Positions 16,770-26,424 are shown, numbered from the stretch's first letter. The stretch is DNA of 64,000 nucleotides from Chryseobacterium antibioticum (GCF_012927325.1 NZ_JABBGI010000029.1:1-64000), one strand, 5' to 3'. The notes: generated from the letters alone by a model not told the origin. Program-made: numbers and translations.

Positions 16770-17354
16770 ATGGCAGGAAGACCTAAAATATTTGACGAGC
16801 GTGACGTGGTAGCAAAAGCCACTGAAGTTTTCAGAAACAAAGGCTATGATACAGCTTCTGCTGACGAACTGCTTCGGGCCATGGGCATCGGGAAAGGTAG
16901 TTTCTATCTTACCTTTAAAGGGGGGAAGAAAGAACTTTACGTCCGCTCGATCAGCCAGTTTTCAGACCATTTTTATCAAAAAATTTCGGAAAGCCTCACG
17001 GCATCTGAGAATAAAATCCAATTCCTCAAAAAGTTTTTTCTGAATCTGGCCAACACTTCTGAATGCGACAAAGAACCTGGTTGCTATTTGGGAAATGCTT
17101 TGGTACAGCTATCTGAAAAGGATGATGAAATAAAAAAGATCACAGCTCAAATGCTGAAAAAACTTCAGGTTTTGTTTGCTGAGACTATCAGAACCGCACA
17201 GGAAACCGGGCAGATCATTAGCACTGAAGATCCGGAAATTATCGGATGGCATCTCAGCAATCTATGGAACGGAATTCATGTGACAAAAAGGATGGAAAGC
17301 TCACCGGAAATATTGAAAAGCATTATTGAACTGAATCTTAAAATACTGGACTAA
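16770..17354 (+). CDS. TetR family transcriptional regulator
   Basis: 194 residues. The N-terminal helix-turn-helix is 'MAGRPKIFDERDVVAKATEV', continuing 'NKGYDTASADELLRAMGIGKGSFYLTF', the standard TetR_N arrangement (residues about 6-52). The remaining helices form the ligand domain with CYLGNALVQL typical of the TetR_C subgroup found beside oxidoreductases. It should repress itself and the SDR gene 71 bases downstream through the shared palindrome GTAC-N6-GTAC seen before both genes. Confidence 0.9.
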   Translation: MAGRPKIFDERDVVAKATEVFRNKGYDTASADELLRAMGIGKGSFYLTFKGGKKELYVRSISQFSDHFYQKISESLTASENKIQFLKKFFLNLANTSECDKEPGCYLGNALVQLSEKDDEIKKITAQMLKKLQVLFAETIRTAQETGQIISTEDPEIIGWHLSNLWNGIHVTKRMESSPEILKSIIELNLKILD

Positions 17355-17370
17355 AATTTTTTACTCAATT

Positions 17371-17388
17371 CTGTACCAATTAGTACAG
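17371..17388. promoter_or_regulatory. Second TetR operator, before the SDR gene
   Basis: CTGTACCAATTAGTACAG is an 18-base near-palindrome 37 bases before the SDR start. It shares the TGTACC core and GTACA arm, and the same 18-base size, with the operator at 16720-16737. Confidence 0.7.
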
Positions 17389-17425
17389 TTTAAAAATATC
17401 TAATCATTTAATAACAAAAAATATT

Positions 17426-18163
17426 ATGAACATTACCAACAACACGATTTTAATTACTGGCGGAGGATCAGGAATAGGATTGGAAATTGCAAAAGCACTT
17501 CATGCAACCAACAAAATTATTATTGCCGGAAGAAACAAAGAAAAGCTTGATGCCGCAGCAGAGGGTCTTGACAATGTTTTTACCATTCAGGCTGACATCA
17601 CCAATGGAAATGATGTAAACCGATTGGCAGAGGAAATTAAAGTGAATTTCGGTGGACTGAATATTCTGATCAATAATGCCGGACACGCCTATGCTTATAC
17701 GCTTTCCGATACCTCCGACACTTACACCAAAGCTTCTGCAGAATTTGAAACCAATTATTTTGCCCCGATACGTCTGACAGAAAAATTACTTCCTTTATTA
17801 AAACAACAGGAAAATGCAGCTGTTGTGAATGTTTCTTCTATTGTAGCATTTGCGCCGGGTTCTCATGTCCCAACTTATTCTGACTCTAAAGCGGCTCTCC
17901 ACTCCTATACAAAATTGCTAAGGTATGAACTGGCCAAAGACACCGCTGTTAAAGTTTTTGAGTTGATGCCGCCACTTGTCAATACGGATCTTTCAGCAGA
18001 AATCGGAGGCAGGGAAAATGGTATTCCGGCTTTAGAGGTAGCTGACAGTTTAGTACAAGGCCTGATGAATGATACCTTTGAAATTCGTGTTGGAAACACT
18101 GAAGTTCTATACAGCAATTTCTTTGCTGGCTCTGATGGTGCTTTTGAAATGATGAACCAATAG
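17426..18163 (+). CDS. Short-chain dehydrogenase/reductase (DltE-like)
   Basis: 245 residues, a classical SDR. The cofactor-binding TGGGSGIG is at residues 11-18, the NNAG motif near 87-90, the catalytic Ser in VVNVSSIVAF and the YSDSK (YxxxK) active site near 151-155. The overall style resembles DltE-like oxidoreductases. It reduces or oxidises a carbonyl/hydroxyl compound with NAD(P); the substrate is unknown. A TetR operator before it indicates induction by a small molecule. Confidence 0.9.
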   Translation: MNITNNTILITGGGSGIGLEIAKALHATNKIIIAGRNKEKLDAAAEGLDNVFTIQADITNGNDVNRLAEEIKVNFGGLNILINNAGHAYAYTLSDTSDTYTKASAEFETNYFAPIRLTEKLLPLLKQQENAAVVNVSSIVAFAPGSHVPTYSDSKAALHSYTKLLRYELAKDTAVKVFELMPPLVNTDLSAEIGGRENGIPALEVADSLVQGLMNDTFEIRVGNTEVLYSNFFAGSDGAFEMMNQ

Positions 18164-18188
18164 CTGGTTCCATATATCCAATCTTACT

Positions 18189-18222
18189 ACTGCAGGGGAA
18201 GAAATTATTCTTTTCCTGCAGT
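18189..18222 (+). terminator. Terminator after the SDR gene
   Basis: ACTGCAGG and CCTGCAGT form the base of a long hairpin with further GAA/TTC pairing, followed by TTTCATT, just past the SDR stop. Confidence 0.7.
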
Positions 18223-18302
18223 TTCATTAATATGTCTCATCAAAAAGATCAATTTGCGACTTCTTTACGCTATTTAAATTATTAAATCTTTAAATAATAA
18301 AC

Positions 18303-18870
18303 TACCCCGGGGCAGAGCCCCGAAGTATTAAAAGTCAAAAAGTGTAAGTTGAGCCTCATGCACTTTTTGATATTCTTTTTCTTTTCCTTGATTTTCTATA
18401 TATTTTTTAATGACATCTTTGTTTCCATATTGACCTACTGTGTTTGCGTAATAACCACTTGTCCAAAAATTTCCACCCCAAAGCTTAGCTTTAACTTCAG
18501 GAAAACGTTTGAAAATCTCTTTAGCTGTGATACTTTTTACTTTCATACAAATTTCACTAATTGACAAATTTGGAACACTTTGTATCAAAAAATGAACATG
18601 GTTATCTTCATAACCAATTTCTAAAAAATGAATTTCATAGCGATGAGACAATTCAATACATATTTCTTTCAAGCCAGTTCCAACTTCTTCACTTATAACC
18701 GAATTCCTGTATTTCACAGGAAAAACAATATGGTAAAGAAGTAAGGTTTTATTATGTCTTTTCAAAATATGATCGTCCATAAATCAAAGCTACATCTTTT
18801 TATTCTTTTGAAAAACCATCCGTTTTTCAAACTTTTCCTCTTTTCACCCCGAGGCAGAGCCTCGAGGAAT
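18303..18870 (-). mobile_element. IS200/IS605-type insertion sequence
   Basis: One tnpA gene is framed by two subterminal hairpins of the same design: CGGGGC-AGA-GCCCCG at 18308-18322 and CGAGGC-AGA-GCCTCG at 18850-18864. Both keep the AGA loop and are placed as expected for the right and left end hairpins that a Y1 transposase recognises. There is no tnpB. Exact ends are not determined; the element abuts the end of an IS1380 remnant. Confidence 0.75.
18328..18780 (-). CDS. tnpA: IS200/IS605 family transposase TnpA (Y1 HUH)
   Basis: 150 residues. The HUH metal site is His61-Val62-His63 in DNHVHFLIQ, and the catalytic Tyr is Tyr127 in KKYIENQ, with the YxxxQ pattern of the family. The middle (VKSITAKEIFKRFPE, WGGNFWTSGYYANTVGQYG) is also typical. 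It cuts and joins single-stranded DNA at the element ends. All recognisable active-site residues are intact, so it may be functional. Confidence 0.93.
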   Translation of the reverse strand: MDDHILKRHNKTLLLYHIVFPVKYRNSVISEEVGTGLKEICIELSHRYEIHFLEIGYEDNHVHFLIQSVPNLSISEICMKVKSITAKEIFKRFPEVKAKLWGGNFWTSGYYANTVGQYGNKDVIKKYIENQGKEKEYQKVHEAQLTLFDF

Positions 18871-18873
18871 TCT

Positions 18874-19458
18874 TTAGATTAAACCCAAATTACGTGATAG
18901 AGATTTTTGTGTTAGGTCAATTGGGTAATCCCAAATTCCAGTAAACCACTTTCTTCTTTTTTTGGTAAGAGCAATTTTAAGTTTTAGGGTATGGTTTGTT
19001 TTTTCAAAATAAGCACCCACGGCAAATGTTCTATATCTGAGTGTGGATAAAGTTGTTTGTTTTTTTTTCCCTGAAGGACAACAGACGAAAAGCAGACATC
19101 ATTAAGCAATCATAGAAAAAATAAGGGCTGCTTCTGTAGGGAAAAATCCTTTTAGATTAAAACTTTCAGCCTTTAACTCTTTAATCCTGTTTTCTGCATC
19201 GCCTCTGTTTCTGTATGTTCTCCAAACATCCGTTGCCGATTGCTGTTGGATGGTAATATAGGTGGAATAGCGATAGTTTCTATGAATTTCATCTTCTGGA
19301 AAAATGCTCAAAGTTCTTCCTGCCGCCTTTGGTCTTTGTGCTGTTTTTTGTCTAACAATGACAATTCTTCTCGGCTTTTCCCATGTTTTTGCTTGATAAA
19401 ATTTGTCGCAAATTTCGATTCCCTCATCTATTCCTACCCAAAAATCCTGCCGGTCTAT
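18874..19458 (-). pseudogene. IS1380-family transposase remnant
   Basis: Read on the minus strand from about 19458, an open frame without a start runs 'CDKFYQAKTWEKPRRIVIVR', then 'WRTYRNRGDAENRIKELKAE' and 'GFFPTEAALIFSMIA', then two stops at 19099-19104. Past a short disrupted segment it resumes as 'TTLSTLRYRTFAVGAYFEK' and KKRRKWFTGIWDYP. This is the C-terminal part of an IS1380 transposase with the second DDE-domain Asp/Glu block. The N-terminal two thirds is missing, and the break lies right at the start of the surface gene at 19477. Confidence 0.8.
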
Positions 19459-19476
19459 TAAGTGTTGTATTGGGTG

Positions 19477-20385
19477 ATGAAAAAATTATTATTACCCATT
19501 ACATTATTACTGTCGGTCACCATGTATTCTCAAGTGGGAATAGTCACCCCTTCCCCTGATCCATCTGCTATGCTGGATGTTGTTGCGTCTGACAAAGGTC
19601 TGCTTATTCCCAGAGTCGCTCTTACAAGCGCCACAGATCAAATAACAGTTCCCTCTCCGGCTGTGGGGTTACTTGTTTATAATACAGGAGCTGCAGCTTT
19701 AACCTTTAAAGGATTTCCTCAAAAATTTACTTCGGGGGTTCTTTACAGCGGCAACGGTACGATTACCTATTCTGTAACAGGAACCCCTGATTTCAGTTCT
19801 CCAAGTACTGCCACAATTCCCCTGAGCTTTTTAGGAGCTAATTGCAGTGCCATTATTGGAAATAACCGTTCTTTGTTTGCTGTAGGAAAAATAAAGAGCG
19901 CCAGAATTATAGTTCCGGCAACACCATTTATAACAAACGGAGGAACTCGAAATATGATGAATGGAAAAGCTACAAACAATACAACAACGACCAATAGAAA
20001 AGCAGCTTGCGAATTGGCAACAGCAATTGATCAATCAAAATTCATTTTTATTAATGGTTTAAGAATGGATTTCTTGGAAAGTGCTACCAATGGTAATGTA
20101 AGTCCAAAGTTTTTTAATACTTTATCAACTGATCTCACCTATAATGTATCGTCTCTTTCTACGTATGATGCTAATATACATGGTGCAAATACAATTAATA
20201 AGACTGGATATTATTCTTATTATATTGATGGTAAGATGATCTGGGATGTTCTACAGGAGATCAGGCAGAGTACGTAAAATGCAATGGTAACTTTTAATAA
20301 CGGAGAATGGTACAACTGTACCTGGCATGCCACAAGAGATGTAGATAATTACTATTTCTACATGAGGGCACAAAGATTAAACTAA
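19477..20385 (+). pseudogene. Surface protein gene with in-frame stop
   Basis: The start at 19477 (MKKLLLPITLLLS) gives a proper signal peptide ending MYSQ; an ATG 15 bases upstream is less likely. The VGIVTPSPDPSAMLDV module, LLIPRVALTSATDQ and 'GLLVYNTGAAALTF' follow. The frame stops at 20275-20277 but continues in the same frame as VTFNNGEWYNCTWHATRDVD and ends NYYFYMRAQRLN at 20385. Just before the stop a +1 reading (GDQAEYVKCNG) looks more natural than the in-frame EIRQST, so two compensating indels are likely. Product would be a truncated 266-residue protein. Confidence 0.65.
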
Positions 20386-20666
20386 GATTCTAAACACACA
20401 CAATGATAAGCTAAACAAAATTGCAAAAAGTGAAGTCCATCCCTTTCACAGTACTTTTTTAGAAGGACATTTTCATCAAATCAAGCTTTATATTGAAACT
20501 TTATTTGTAAAACTCACTTGATTAAATAATTGAAAATGATAAAACACAGTTCTGTAGGAGCCTTCACTTCTGCAATGTTTTGTTAAAACAATTTTACTAT
20601 CTCTTTCAATTCATTTTGAAGAGATATTTTTTTAAACTCTGACTATAAAATTCAGGAAACAAAAGC
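20386..20666. other. Intergenic region before IS630 copy
   Basis: No gene is recognised. A startless open stretch on the plus strand (about 20397-20520) reads IAKSEVHPFHSTFLEGHFHQ and ends at a stop; it may be a gene remnant but has no family signature that I recognise. Confidence 0.3.
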
Positions 20667-21544
20667 TATAGCTAACTCATTATAAAATATCTTATCTTTA
20701 TAAAATGAGTTATTCTTTAGATTTTCGCAAGCAAGTCTTTAATGTAAAAGCTGAAAATAATTTTAGTTTACGTGAAACAGGAGAACATTTTAATATCCCA
20801 GTGCGTACCCTTCAAAAGATGGAAGATCAGAATAGAGCCAAAAACGAAGCGAAACAAACCTGCTACAAAAATAGATATGGAAGCCTTAAGAAAACATGTT
20901 GATGCTTATCAGTATGAACGTGCAGAAGTATTTGGAGTGAGTCCTAACTGCATCTTATATGCCTTGAGACGCTTGAAGATAAGTCATAAAAAAAACGCTG
21001 ATCCATCCCAAAGCTAACGATCAGGCAAGGGCTGAATTTAAAAAGCAAATATTCTTCTACGAATTTATTGATCAAAGGCCAATTATCTATCTTGACGAAA
21101 GTGGTTTTGCTATGGATGCTCCTAGACCCAAGGGGTATAGTCTGAAAGGAGCGAGATGCTATGGAGCCCAAGACTGGCATAGCAGAGGAAGAGTCAATGC
21201 AATAGGGGCGATTCATCGATTTAAAATGCTTAATGTTTATTTATTTGACGGAAATATCAATGCGGATGTTTTTTATTCATGGGTAACCCAGCAGCTCCTC
21301 TCATCACTACCCGAAAGAGCCGTAATTGTAATGGATAATGCCACATTCCATAAACGTTCTGATAGTATAGAGGCTATAGAAAGCAAAGGACATAATATTT
21401 TATTTTTACCCCCATACTCCCCTGATTTAAATCCTATAGAAAAGAAATGGGCACAAGCTAAAAGCATCAGAAAAAAATCAGGTGTGATCCTCATGAACTT
21501 TTTGCTAATTTTTTAACATGATAAAATATGTTGAGTTAGCTATA
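20667..21544 (+). mobile_element. IS630-family insertion sequence
   Basis: The element is bounded by terminal inverted repeats: TATAGCTAACTCA at 20667-20679 and its complement TGAGTTAGCTATA at 21532-21544, with partial similarity continuing inward. The outer TA bases agree with the TA target duplication typical of IS630/Tc1-mariner elements. It encloses a transposase in several frames. Size about 0.88 kb. It lies 60 bases from the CotH gene end. Confidence 0.85.
20705..21516 (+). pseudogene. IS630 transposase, frameshifted
   Basis: The reading moves through three frames: 20705-20902 (MSYSLDFRKQVFNVKAE, HTH domain), then about 20845-21017 (KIDMEALRKHVDAYQYERAE, second HTH), then 21112-21516 upstream-extended (IIYLDESGFAMDAPRP, VMDNATFHKR, LPPYSPDLNPIEKKWA). 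The DDE residues (D in YLDES, D in VMDNA, E in NPIEKKW) are all present. The second shift is at an 8-A run, where 7 A would restore HKKTLIHP. A third shift occurs at a 7-A run near 21473; the other frame there reads IRCDPHELFANFL. It is either decayed or uses slippage at A-runs. Confidence 0.75.
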
Positions 21545-21548
21545 AAAT

Positions 21549-21578
21549 AAAAGCCACCCAATAATCTGGGTGACTTTT
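21549..21578 (-). terminator. Terminator of the CotH-protein gene
   Basis: On the minus strand AAAAGTCACCCA pairs with TGGGTGGCTTTT (one mismatch) and is followed by a T-rich tract. It lies just downstream of the 21615-26351 gene. Confidence 0.7.
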
Positions 21579-21614
21579 GTGAAAATTGGTCTCTGAATTT
21601 TCTAATACGAACTG

Positions 21615-24600
21615 TTATTCTTTAATTGCTTTGAATACTTTAGATTCCTTTTCACTTTGAATCTTTATCATATATACCCCTTTGTTCAGGTTAGATACAT
21701 TAATTGAACCCGTTCCTGCACCCAATTTTTTTGTCTCAATAAGTTGTCCTGTCATATTATAAATAGTTATCTCAGACTCATCATTAAGGTTAATAAATAA
21801 AATCTCTTTCATTGGAACAGGATAAATTTTAATCTCCGTATTCTTTTCATCAGTAATTTTTACTGATTTCTCCTGAACTTTCGCTTTTGCCATTTTAGCA
21901 TTCACAAAACCATTCGAAGTAGATTCGGCTTCCCAACTTTCCGGAAGTTCGTTATTTAAATCAGAAGAAATTAATTTTAAATAAGATCCTTGCCCGTTTG
22001 CCTGAATTGGCCATGGTAAAGTACTGGTAAAGAATACATAATCAACCGTATTTCCTGATTGGTCTTTAAAAGTTATCGGCTCACCGGAATTACTCAAACT
22101 TCCACTTATCCATTGATATTTATTAAACTGATCAAATCCTGTAATCAATGCAGGATCTTTTACCAACATGATGGTTTGATTTGGTGAAATTTTTGTTCCT
22201 TTCGGAAATGTATAGCTAACAGCATCCGCAACAGCAAATCCTGAAACATCTAAATCTGATCCTCCTGCATTTGTAATCATTAAAAACTCTGCATCACCGT
22301 TGGATTGCGGTTTATAATTAATTCCCGTGATAACAAATTTCCCCGGATTTGCTTCTTCAACTTTAATGGTTTTTGAAAATTTTGGTCCCCAATTGTTTGT
22401 TGCGAAAGGACGTGTCACAATAGCATAAGTACCCACTGGCAAATTAAATGCACCATTATACAAATAGGCTTCCTGTGAAACTGCACCATCATTTCCCATC
22501 GGATCTGTTCCATTTAACGTATAATAAACCTGAGTTCCCGAATTTGGATTATTGATCTGGATATTATCTGTTTTTTTAATCGTTTCAGGTGTTGGAATTT
22601 CGTTTGCTAAAAGTGTATGTGCCATATTATATTCCAGCCACTTTTTTAAACTAAATGAAACTCTCTCCGGAACCTGAGCAACAATTCTTGGGCCGTCAAC
22701 ATTTTTCCATTGTTTATAAACATTACCTGTATACCCCATGTAAGCTGCATCCAGTTTATACAGTCTATCAAGCTCAGTCATTGTAGTCTGAATTTTGTTT
22801 TGCACGTGCGCCACAGACAAAGGCGCTCCATCTGTTCCTTCAAAATTCCCTGAAGCCGACCCTATATATTGTAAAACAGCATCTTTTACCAAAGTTTTAA
22901 ATTCAAGATTTCCTGTTGTGGTATTCGTATTTGAGCCCATGAATTGTCCAAATAGACCTCCCGGGCCATTCATACTGCCTGCCAAAAGCCATTTGTACTT
23001 ATAATTACCGCCGCCACCGAAAAATCCTCTTGCAGGCATTGATGTATCTGATGAAGAATAAGTAATTCCGCCAAAGAACGAACCATCCGTATCATTGATC
23101 ATGAATTTAGCTTTTATCACATTAGGATCGGTGTTATGCATAATGGCAACCGCTTCGTTTTCGGTATCAGTAAACATAAACATCAACTGGAATTTGATTA
23201 AATCATCAACATCTACCACTTTTTTAAACTCCTGAAATTTCTTGGCTAATGCAAGATTTCTGATGTTATTCCATACAGTTTGGCTTCCGTCTCCTGCTTC
23301 TACAATTCCGCCTGTAAAATATCCGTCCTGTAGATTTACTTTAGTATAATTATTGTCATCATCCCCAAAAACTTCCTCAAGATTATTTGCGTTAAAGTCG
23401 TTTCGCATGGTCTTTAAACCCCGGTATTTCCCGTTGACAAATAGGTTGACATACCGTGTATTTAAGGCATATTTCCCCATTTCCTTCTGCAAATTCATTG
23501 ATATTTTTTCACTAAATCGCATGAAACCAATATTATAAACATTTCGGGAAGCGTTATCCTGGCCTTGTTTCAATTCTAATGACTGAATTTTACCCGGGTT
23601 TTCAAATGCATCGCTCGGATAATCATCAAAGAACTTATAATTGGCTTTTTTCACCCCCGAATCTGAATTAAATTTAAACTTAAGATTAGGATTATAAAAA
23701 CCAACACTCTCCTGCCCGAATTTTCTCGTCAAAGAGTTACTAAAGAAGTTATTTCTTCCGCTATACACATTATTATCAATGTATTCTACAGATGCTTCTG
23801 CCCATATTGTACTGGGTTCAGAATTGGTTGTGACAGATACAATAGGAACTTCGCCAATCGCCTGTGCATATTCAGCTGCAGTAATATTGGATTTATAATA
23901 CCATTGCCAATATCCGTCAGCTGTAGTTTCGTTGGCATAATTATTTCTCAAAACATACGTATGGGCAATCACCCCTGAGTTGTTTCCGCCGGCATCATAA
24001 GCATACACTTTTACTGCTGAGGTTTTGCTGATGGTAAGCGGAGCGGTGTAGGTTATTCCTACCGTTGCAGATGGAGTTTTTCCATCTAAAGTATATTTTA
24101 TTGTGGTTCCGGGTTGCCCAGAAATGGTCAGATCAAATCCGGAATCATAAACCCCTCTTGTTTTACTGAAACCTAGGTCAAGACGTTGTTTTCCATCAGT
24201 ATTTGAAGTATTGTAAGTAGGTTTAATAAAACTGGATAAACTTCCTGTTCCATTGGGTAATCTTCCAAAAGACTGATTAAAAGGTATATTTTGATACGTT
24301 AAAACATCCTGTTGAAGAACATTTCCGTTTACTTTTCTTGAAAGATAAATGGTTTCTCCGTCGGAGCCCAATCCAAAATTCAGATGATTATTTCCTTTGG
24401 CAGGATCGCTGTCAGCGATAAAAGTTGTAAACCCTTTGGCGGGAATATACATATCTTTTAATTCGCTTAGCGTTCTGTTTCCATTTTTATCGGAAAGATA
24501 AACTCCGCTGTTCTGATCTTTAAAATAAACCGGATAATCATGATCATTATAAAGCTCGATCCAGTCGGTATCTTGGCTCAGAGTACCTTCTGATGACACC

Positions 24601-26351
24601 TCGTTAATATAAAGTTTGGTCATATTCGCAGGATTGGTTTCTATCCCTTCAATCACAGGACCTGTGTTATTATTTAAATACTCAATGACCAATCTTGGCT
24701 GATAAAGTTCTGAACCGTTTCTGGAATACACATTTGCCCCTCCCGATTCTGATTCCAATTTAAAGGCTAATGAGCTGCCAGACTGCCAGCCATTGATTCT
24801 TACCTGATCAACCAGATTTCGGAGATTTGAAGTTCTGTATTTAGAGTTTGACACCCAATTTCCCGTATTCCAATCTACAAAAATTGATGAATAATTACGT
24901 TTTGTCATATTCTCTACTGTATTAGTATACACCAAAGCATCTGAATTTTCAGAAGATATCTTTACTTGTGCATTTGTACTGTTTCCAAAAGCATAGAATT
25001 CAATATAAGCATCAGTAACGTACGCATGATCAGGAAGCTGAATATTTTCAAAGCGAATACCTGTAGTTTGTGGTACAACTCCGGATTTCCCTCCCAATTC
25101 CAAAATTCCTCTTGCCAGATTCATTCCTCCGGAAATAAGAGCCTGTACGGCATCATTATTTCCATTGGAAACATATTGACGAACGGTTTCATCCTGAGGA
25201 ACCGGACCTACACTTGGTCCTGCCCCATTACTTTTATATTCAATAACCAATTTAGGCTGATAATTAGGAGATCCTTCTCTGGACCAGGCTGTGGCATTTC
25301 CTTGATTTCCTTCAATTTTAAAAGCAAGCGGCTGCCCGGACTGCCACCCGCTTAACCGGTTCTCATCTATGATTTCTTTTAAATCAATACTTTTATATAA
25401 TGTGTTTGCCGATGTCCAGGGAGAGGTAATCCACTTGGCTTTACGTTGAGAGTAGTTTCGTCCTGAAATAGTACTGTTTGCGATTGTATAAGCTGCAGAA
25501 TTACCCAATTCTGTGCGGAAAACAAGCTCTGCATTATTAGCATTGATTCCGTAAGAATACAATTCGATGTAAGCTTTTGTAATTTGAGCATCGGCAGGAA
25601 TCTGAACATTTTCAAATCTTAATCCTGTGATTTGAGGGGTCAATCCGAATTTCCCGCCAAATTCTAAAATTCCTTCAGCCAAAGTTGTATTTCCATTCGT
25701 CAGAAATTGCTCAGCGTCATTATTTCCCGAAGAAATTAATGTGGTAACAGTAGTTGTCTGCGTGGAATAATTGATGACCAACTTAGGTCTCATTCCCACT
25801 GCTGCAGAAAATGATTTTACAGTAAATGCCCCTTGTCCGCTCCCTTGAATACGAAATGCAATACTGGCATTATCAATAGCAGCAGGAAACATTTCACTGA
25901 ATATGTTTTTCAGATCAGGAGACTGATACTTTTGATTGATCACACATCCTGAAGTGATCCATTCTGCAAAACCGTTGGAATATATCCTTGATTTTAAATT
26001 TAATCCCGTTGAAGCAGCGGTCGATGTTGGATATGCGGGTGAGCTTCCTATTTCTCCGGTGATTTTCATTGTTGTGGAGGCTGTACTTGCTTCATCTCCG
26101 TAAAAAACGAGATAAACACTGTTAATAATCGCATCAGACGGTAACGAAATTCCATCAAAGCGCAAAAATGTTTCCTGCAACGTGGCTCCGTCTTTTCCTG
26201 CAAGCTCTAAATCTGAACTCCAGAAACTCGCGGTGTTATTATTCAAAATTTCAACATCATTATTCTGATTGTTGACTTCCATCTGAAGTAAATTCTGTGA
26301 AAAAATCAACGCAGGAGATCCAACGAGAAGTAAAAACAGTTTTGTTTTCAT
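21615..26351 (-). CDS. Multidomain secreted protein with CotH kinase-like domain and T9SS sorting signal
   Basis: 1578 residues. Signal peptide to about residue 19 (LIFSQ). Three DNRLRE-like beta domains of about 180 residues follow (roughly 20-195, 200-375, 385-565), each holding a 'FLRFDGISLP' or 'GIRFENIQLP' strand and ending 'PKLVI.YS'. Next are a lamin-tail domain (about 575-720, 'LYINEVSSEGTLSQDTDWIE'), a chitobiase-like domain (TIKYTLDGKTPSA), a CotH-like region (about 840-1210, 'LFVNGKYRGLKTMRNDF', NDTDGSFFGG), a second chitobiase-like module ('VYYTLNGTDPMG') and a second lamin-tail domain. It ends with a type A T9SS domain ('EIKIYPVPMKEILFINLNDE', NLNKGVYMIKI). CotH proteins are atypical kinases that phosphorylate secreted proteins. 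It should be exported by T9SS to the cell surface. Confidence 0.85.
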   Translation of the reverse strand: MKTKLFLLLVGSPALIFSQNLLQMEVNNQNNDVEILNNNTASFWSSDLELAGKDGATLQETFLRFDGISLPSDAIINSVYLVFYGDEASTASTTMKITGEIGSSPAYPTSTAASTGLNLKSRIYSNGFAEWITSGCVINQKYQSPDLKNIFSEMFPAAIDNASIAFRIQGSGQGAFTVKSFSAAVGMRPKLVINYSTQTTTVTTLISSGNNDAEQFLTNGNTTLAEGILEFGGKFGLTPQITGLRFENVQIPADAQITKAYIELYSYGINANNAELVFRTELGNSAAYTIANSTISGRNYSQRKAKWITSPWTSANTLYKSIDLKEIIDENRLSGWQSGQPLAFKIEGNQGNATAWSREGSPNYQPKLVIEYKSNGAGPSVGPVPQDETVRQYVSNGNNDAVQALISGGMNLARGILELGGKSGVVPQTTGIRFENIQLPDHAYVTDAYIEFYAFGNSTNAQVKISSENSDALVYTNTVENMTKRNYSSIFVDWNTGNWVSNSKYRTSNLRNLVDQVRINGWQSGSSLAFKLESESGGANVYSRNGSELYQPRLVIEYLNNNTGPVIEGIETNPANMTKLYINEVSSEGTLSQDTDWIELYNDHDYPVYFKDQNSGVYLSDKNGNRTLSELKDMYIPAKGFTTFIADSDPAKGNNHLNFGLGSDGETIYLSRKVNGNVLQQDVLTYQNIPFNQSFGRLPNGTGSLSSFIKPTYNTSNTDGKQRLDLGFSKTRGVYDSGFDLTISGQPGTTIKYTLDGKTPSATVGITYTAPLTISKTSAVKVYAYDAGGNNSGVIAHTYVLRNNYANETTADGYWQWYYKSNITAAEYAQAIGEVPIVSVTTNSEPSTIWAEASVEYIDNNVYSGRNNFFSNSLTRKFGQESVGFYNPNLKFKFNSDSGVKKANYKFFDDYPSDAFENPGKIQSLELKQGQDNASRNVYNIGFMRFSEKISMNLQKEMGKYALNTRYVNLFVNGKYRGLKTMRNDFNANNLEEVFGDDDNNYTKVNLQDGYFTGGIVEAGDGSQTVWNNIRNLALAKKFQEFKKVVDVDDLIKFQLMFMFTDTENEAVAIMHNTDPNVIKAKFMINDTDGSFFGGITYSSSDTSMPARGFFGGGGNYKYKWLLAGSMNGPGGLFGQFMGSNTNTTTGNLEFKTLVKDAVLQYIGSASGNFEGTDGAPLSVAHVQNKIQTTMTELDRLYKLDAAYMGYTGNVYKQWKNVDGPRIVAQVPERVSFSLKKWLEYNMAHTLLANEIPTPETIKKTDNIQINNPNSGTQVYYTLNGTDPMGNDGAVSQEAYLYNGAFNLPVGTYAIVTRPFATNNWGPKFSKTIKVEEANPGKFVITGINYKPQSNGDAEFLMITNAGGSDLDVSGFAVADAVSYTFPKGTKISPNQTIMLVKDPALITGFDQFNKYQWISGSLSNSGEPITFKDQSGNTVDYVFFTSTLPWPIQANGQGSYLKLISSDLNNELPESWEAESTSNGFVNAKMAKAKVQEKSVKITDEKNTEIKIYPVPMKEILFINLNDESEITIYNMTGQLIETKKLGAGTGSINVSNLNKGVYMIKIQSEKESKVFKAIKE

Positions 26352-26377
26352 ATTTTAAACTTTAGTTTTAATTATTA

Positions 26378-26405
26378 CAAAAAAACCGCCAGTGATGACG
26401 GTTTT
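26378..26405 (-). terminator. Terminator of the 26425 gene
   Basis: On the minus strand AAAACCG pairs with CGGTTTT around TCATCACTGG and is followed by seven T. It is 20 bases past the stop of 26425-27774. Confidence 0.85.
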
Positions 26406-26424
26406 AGTGTTTTTTTAGAATAAA

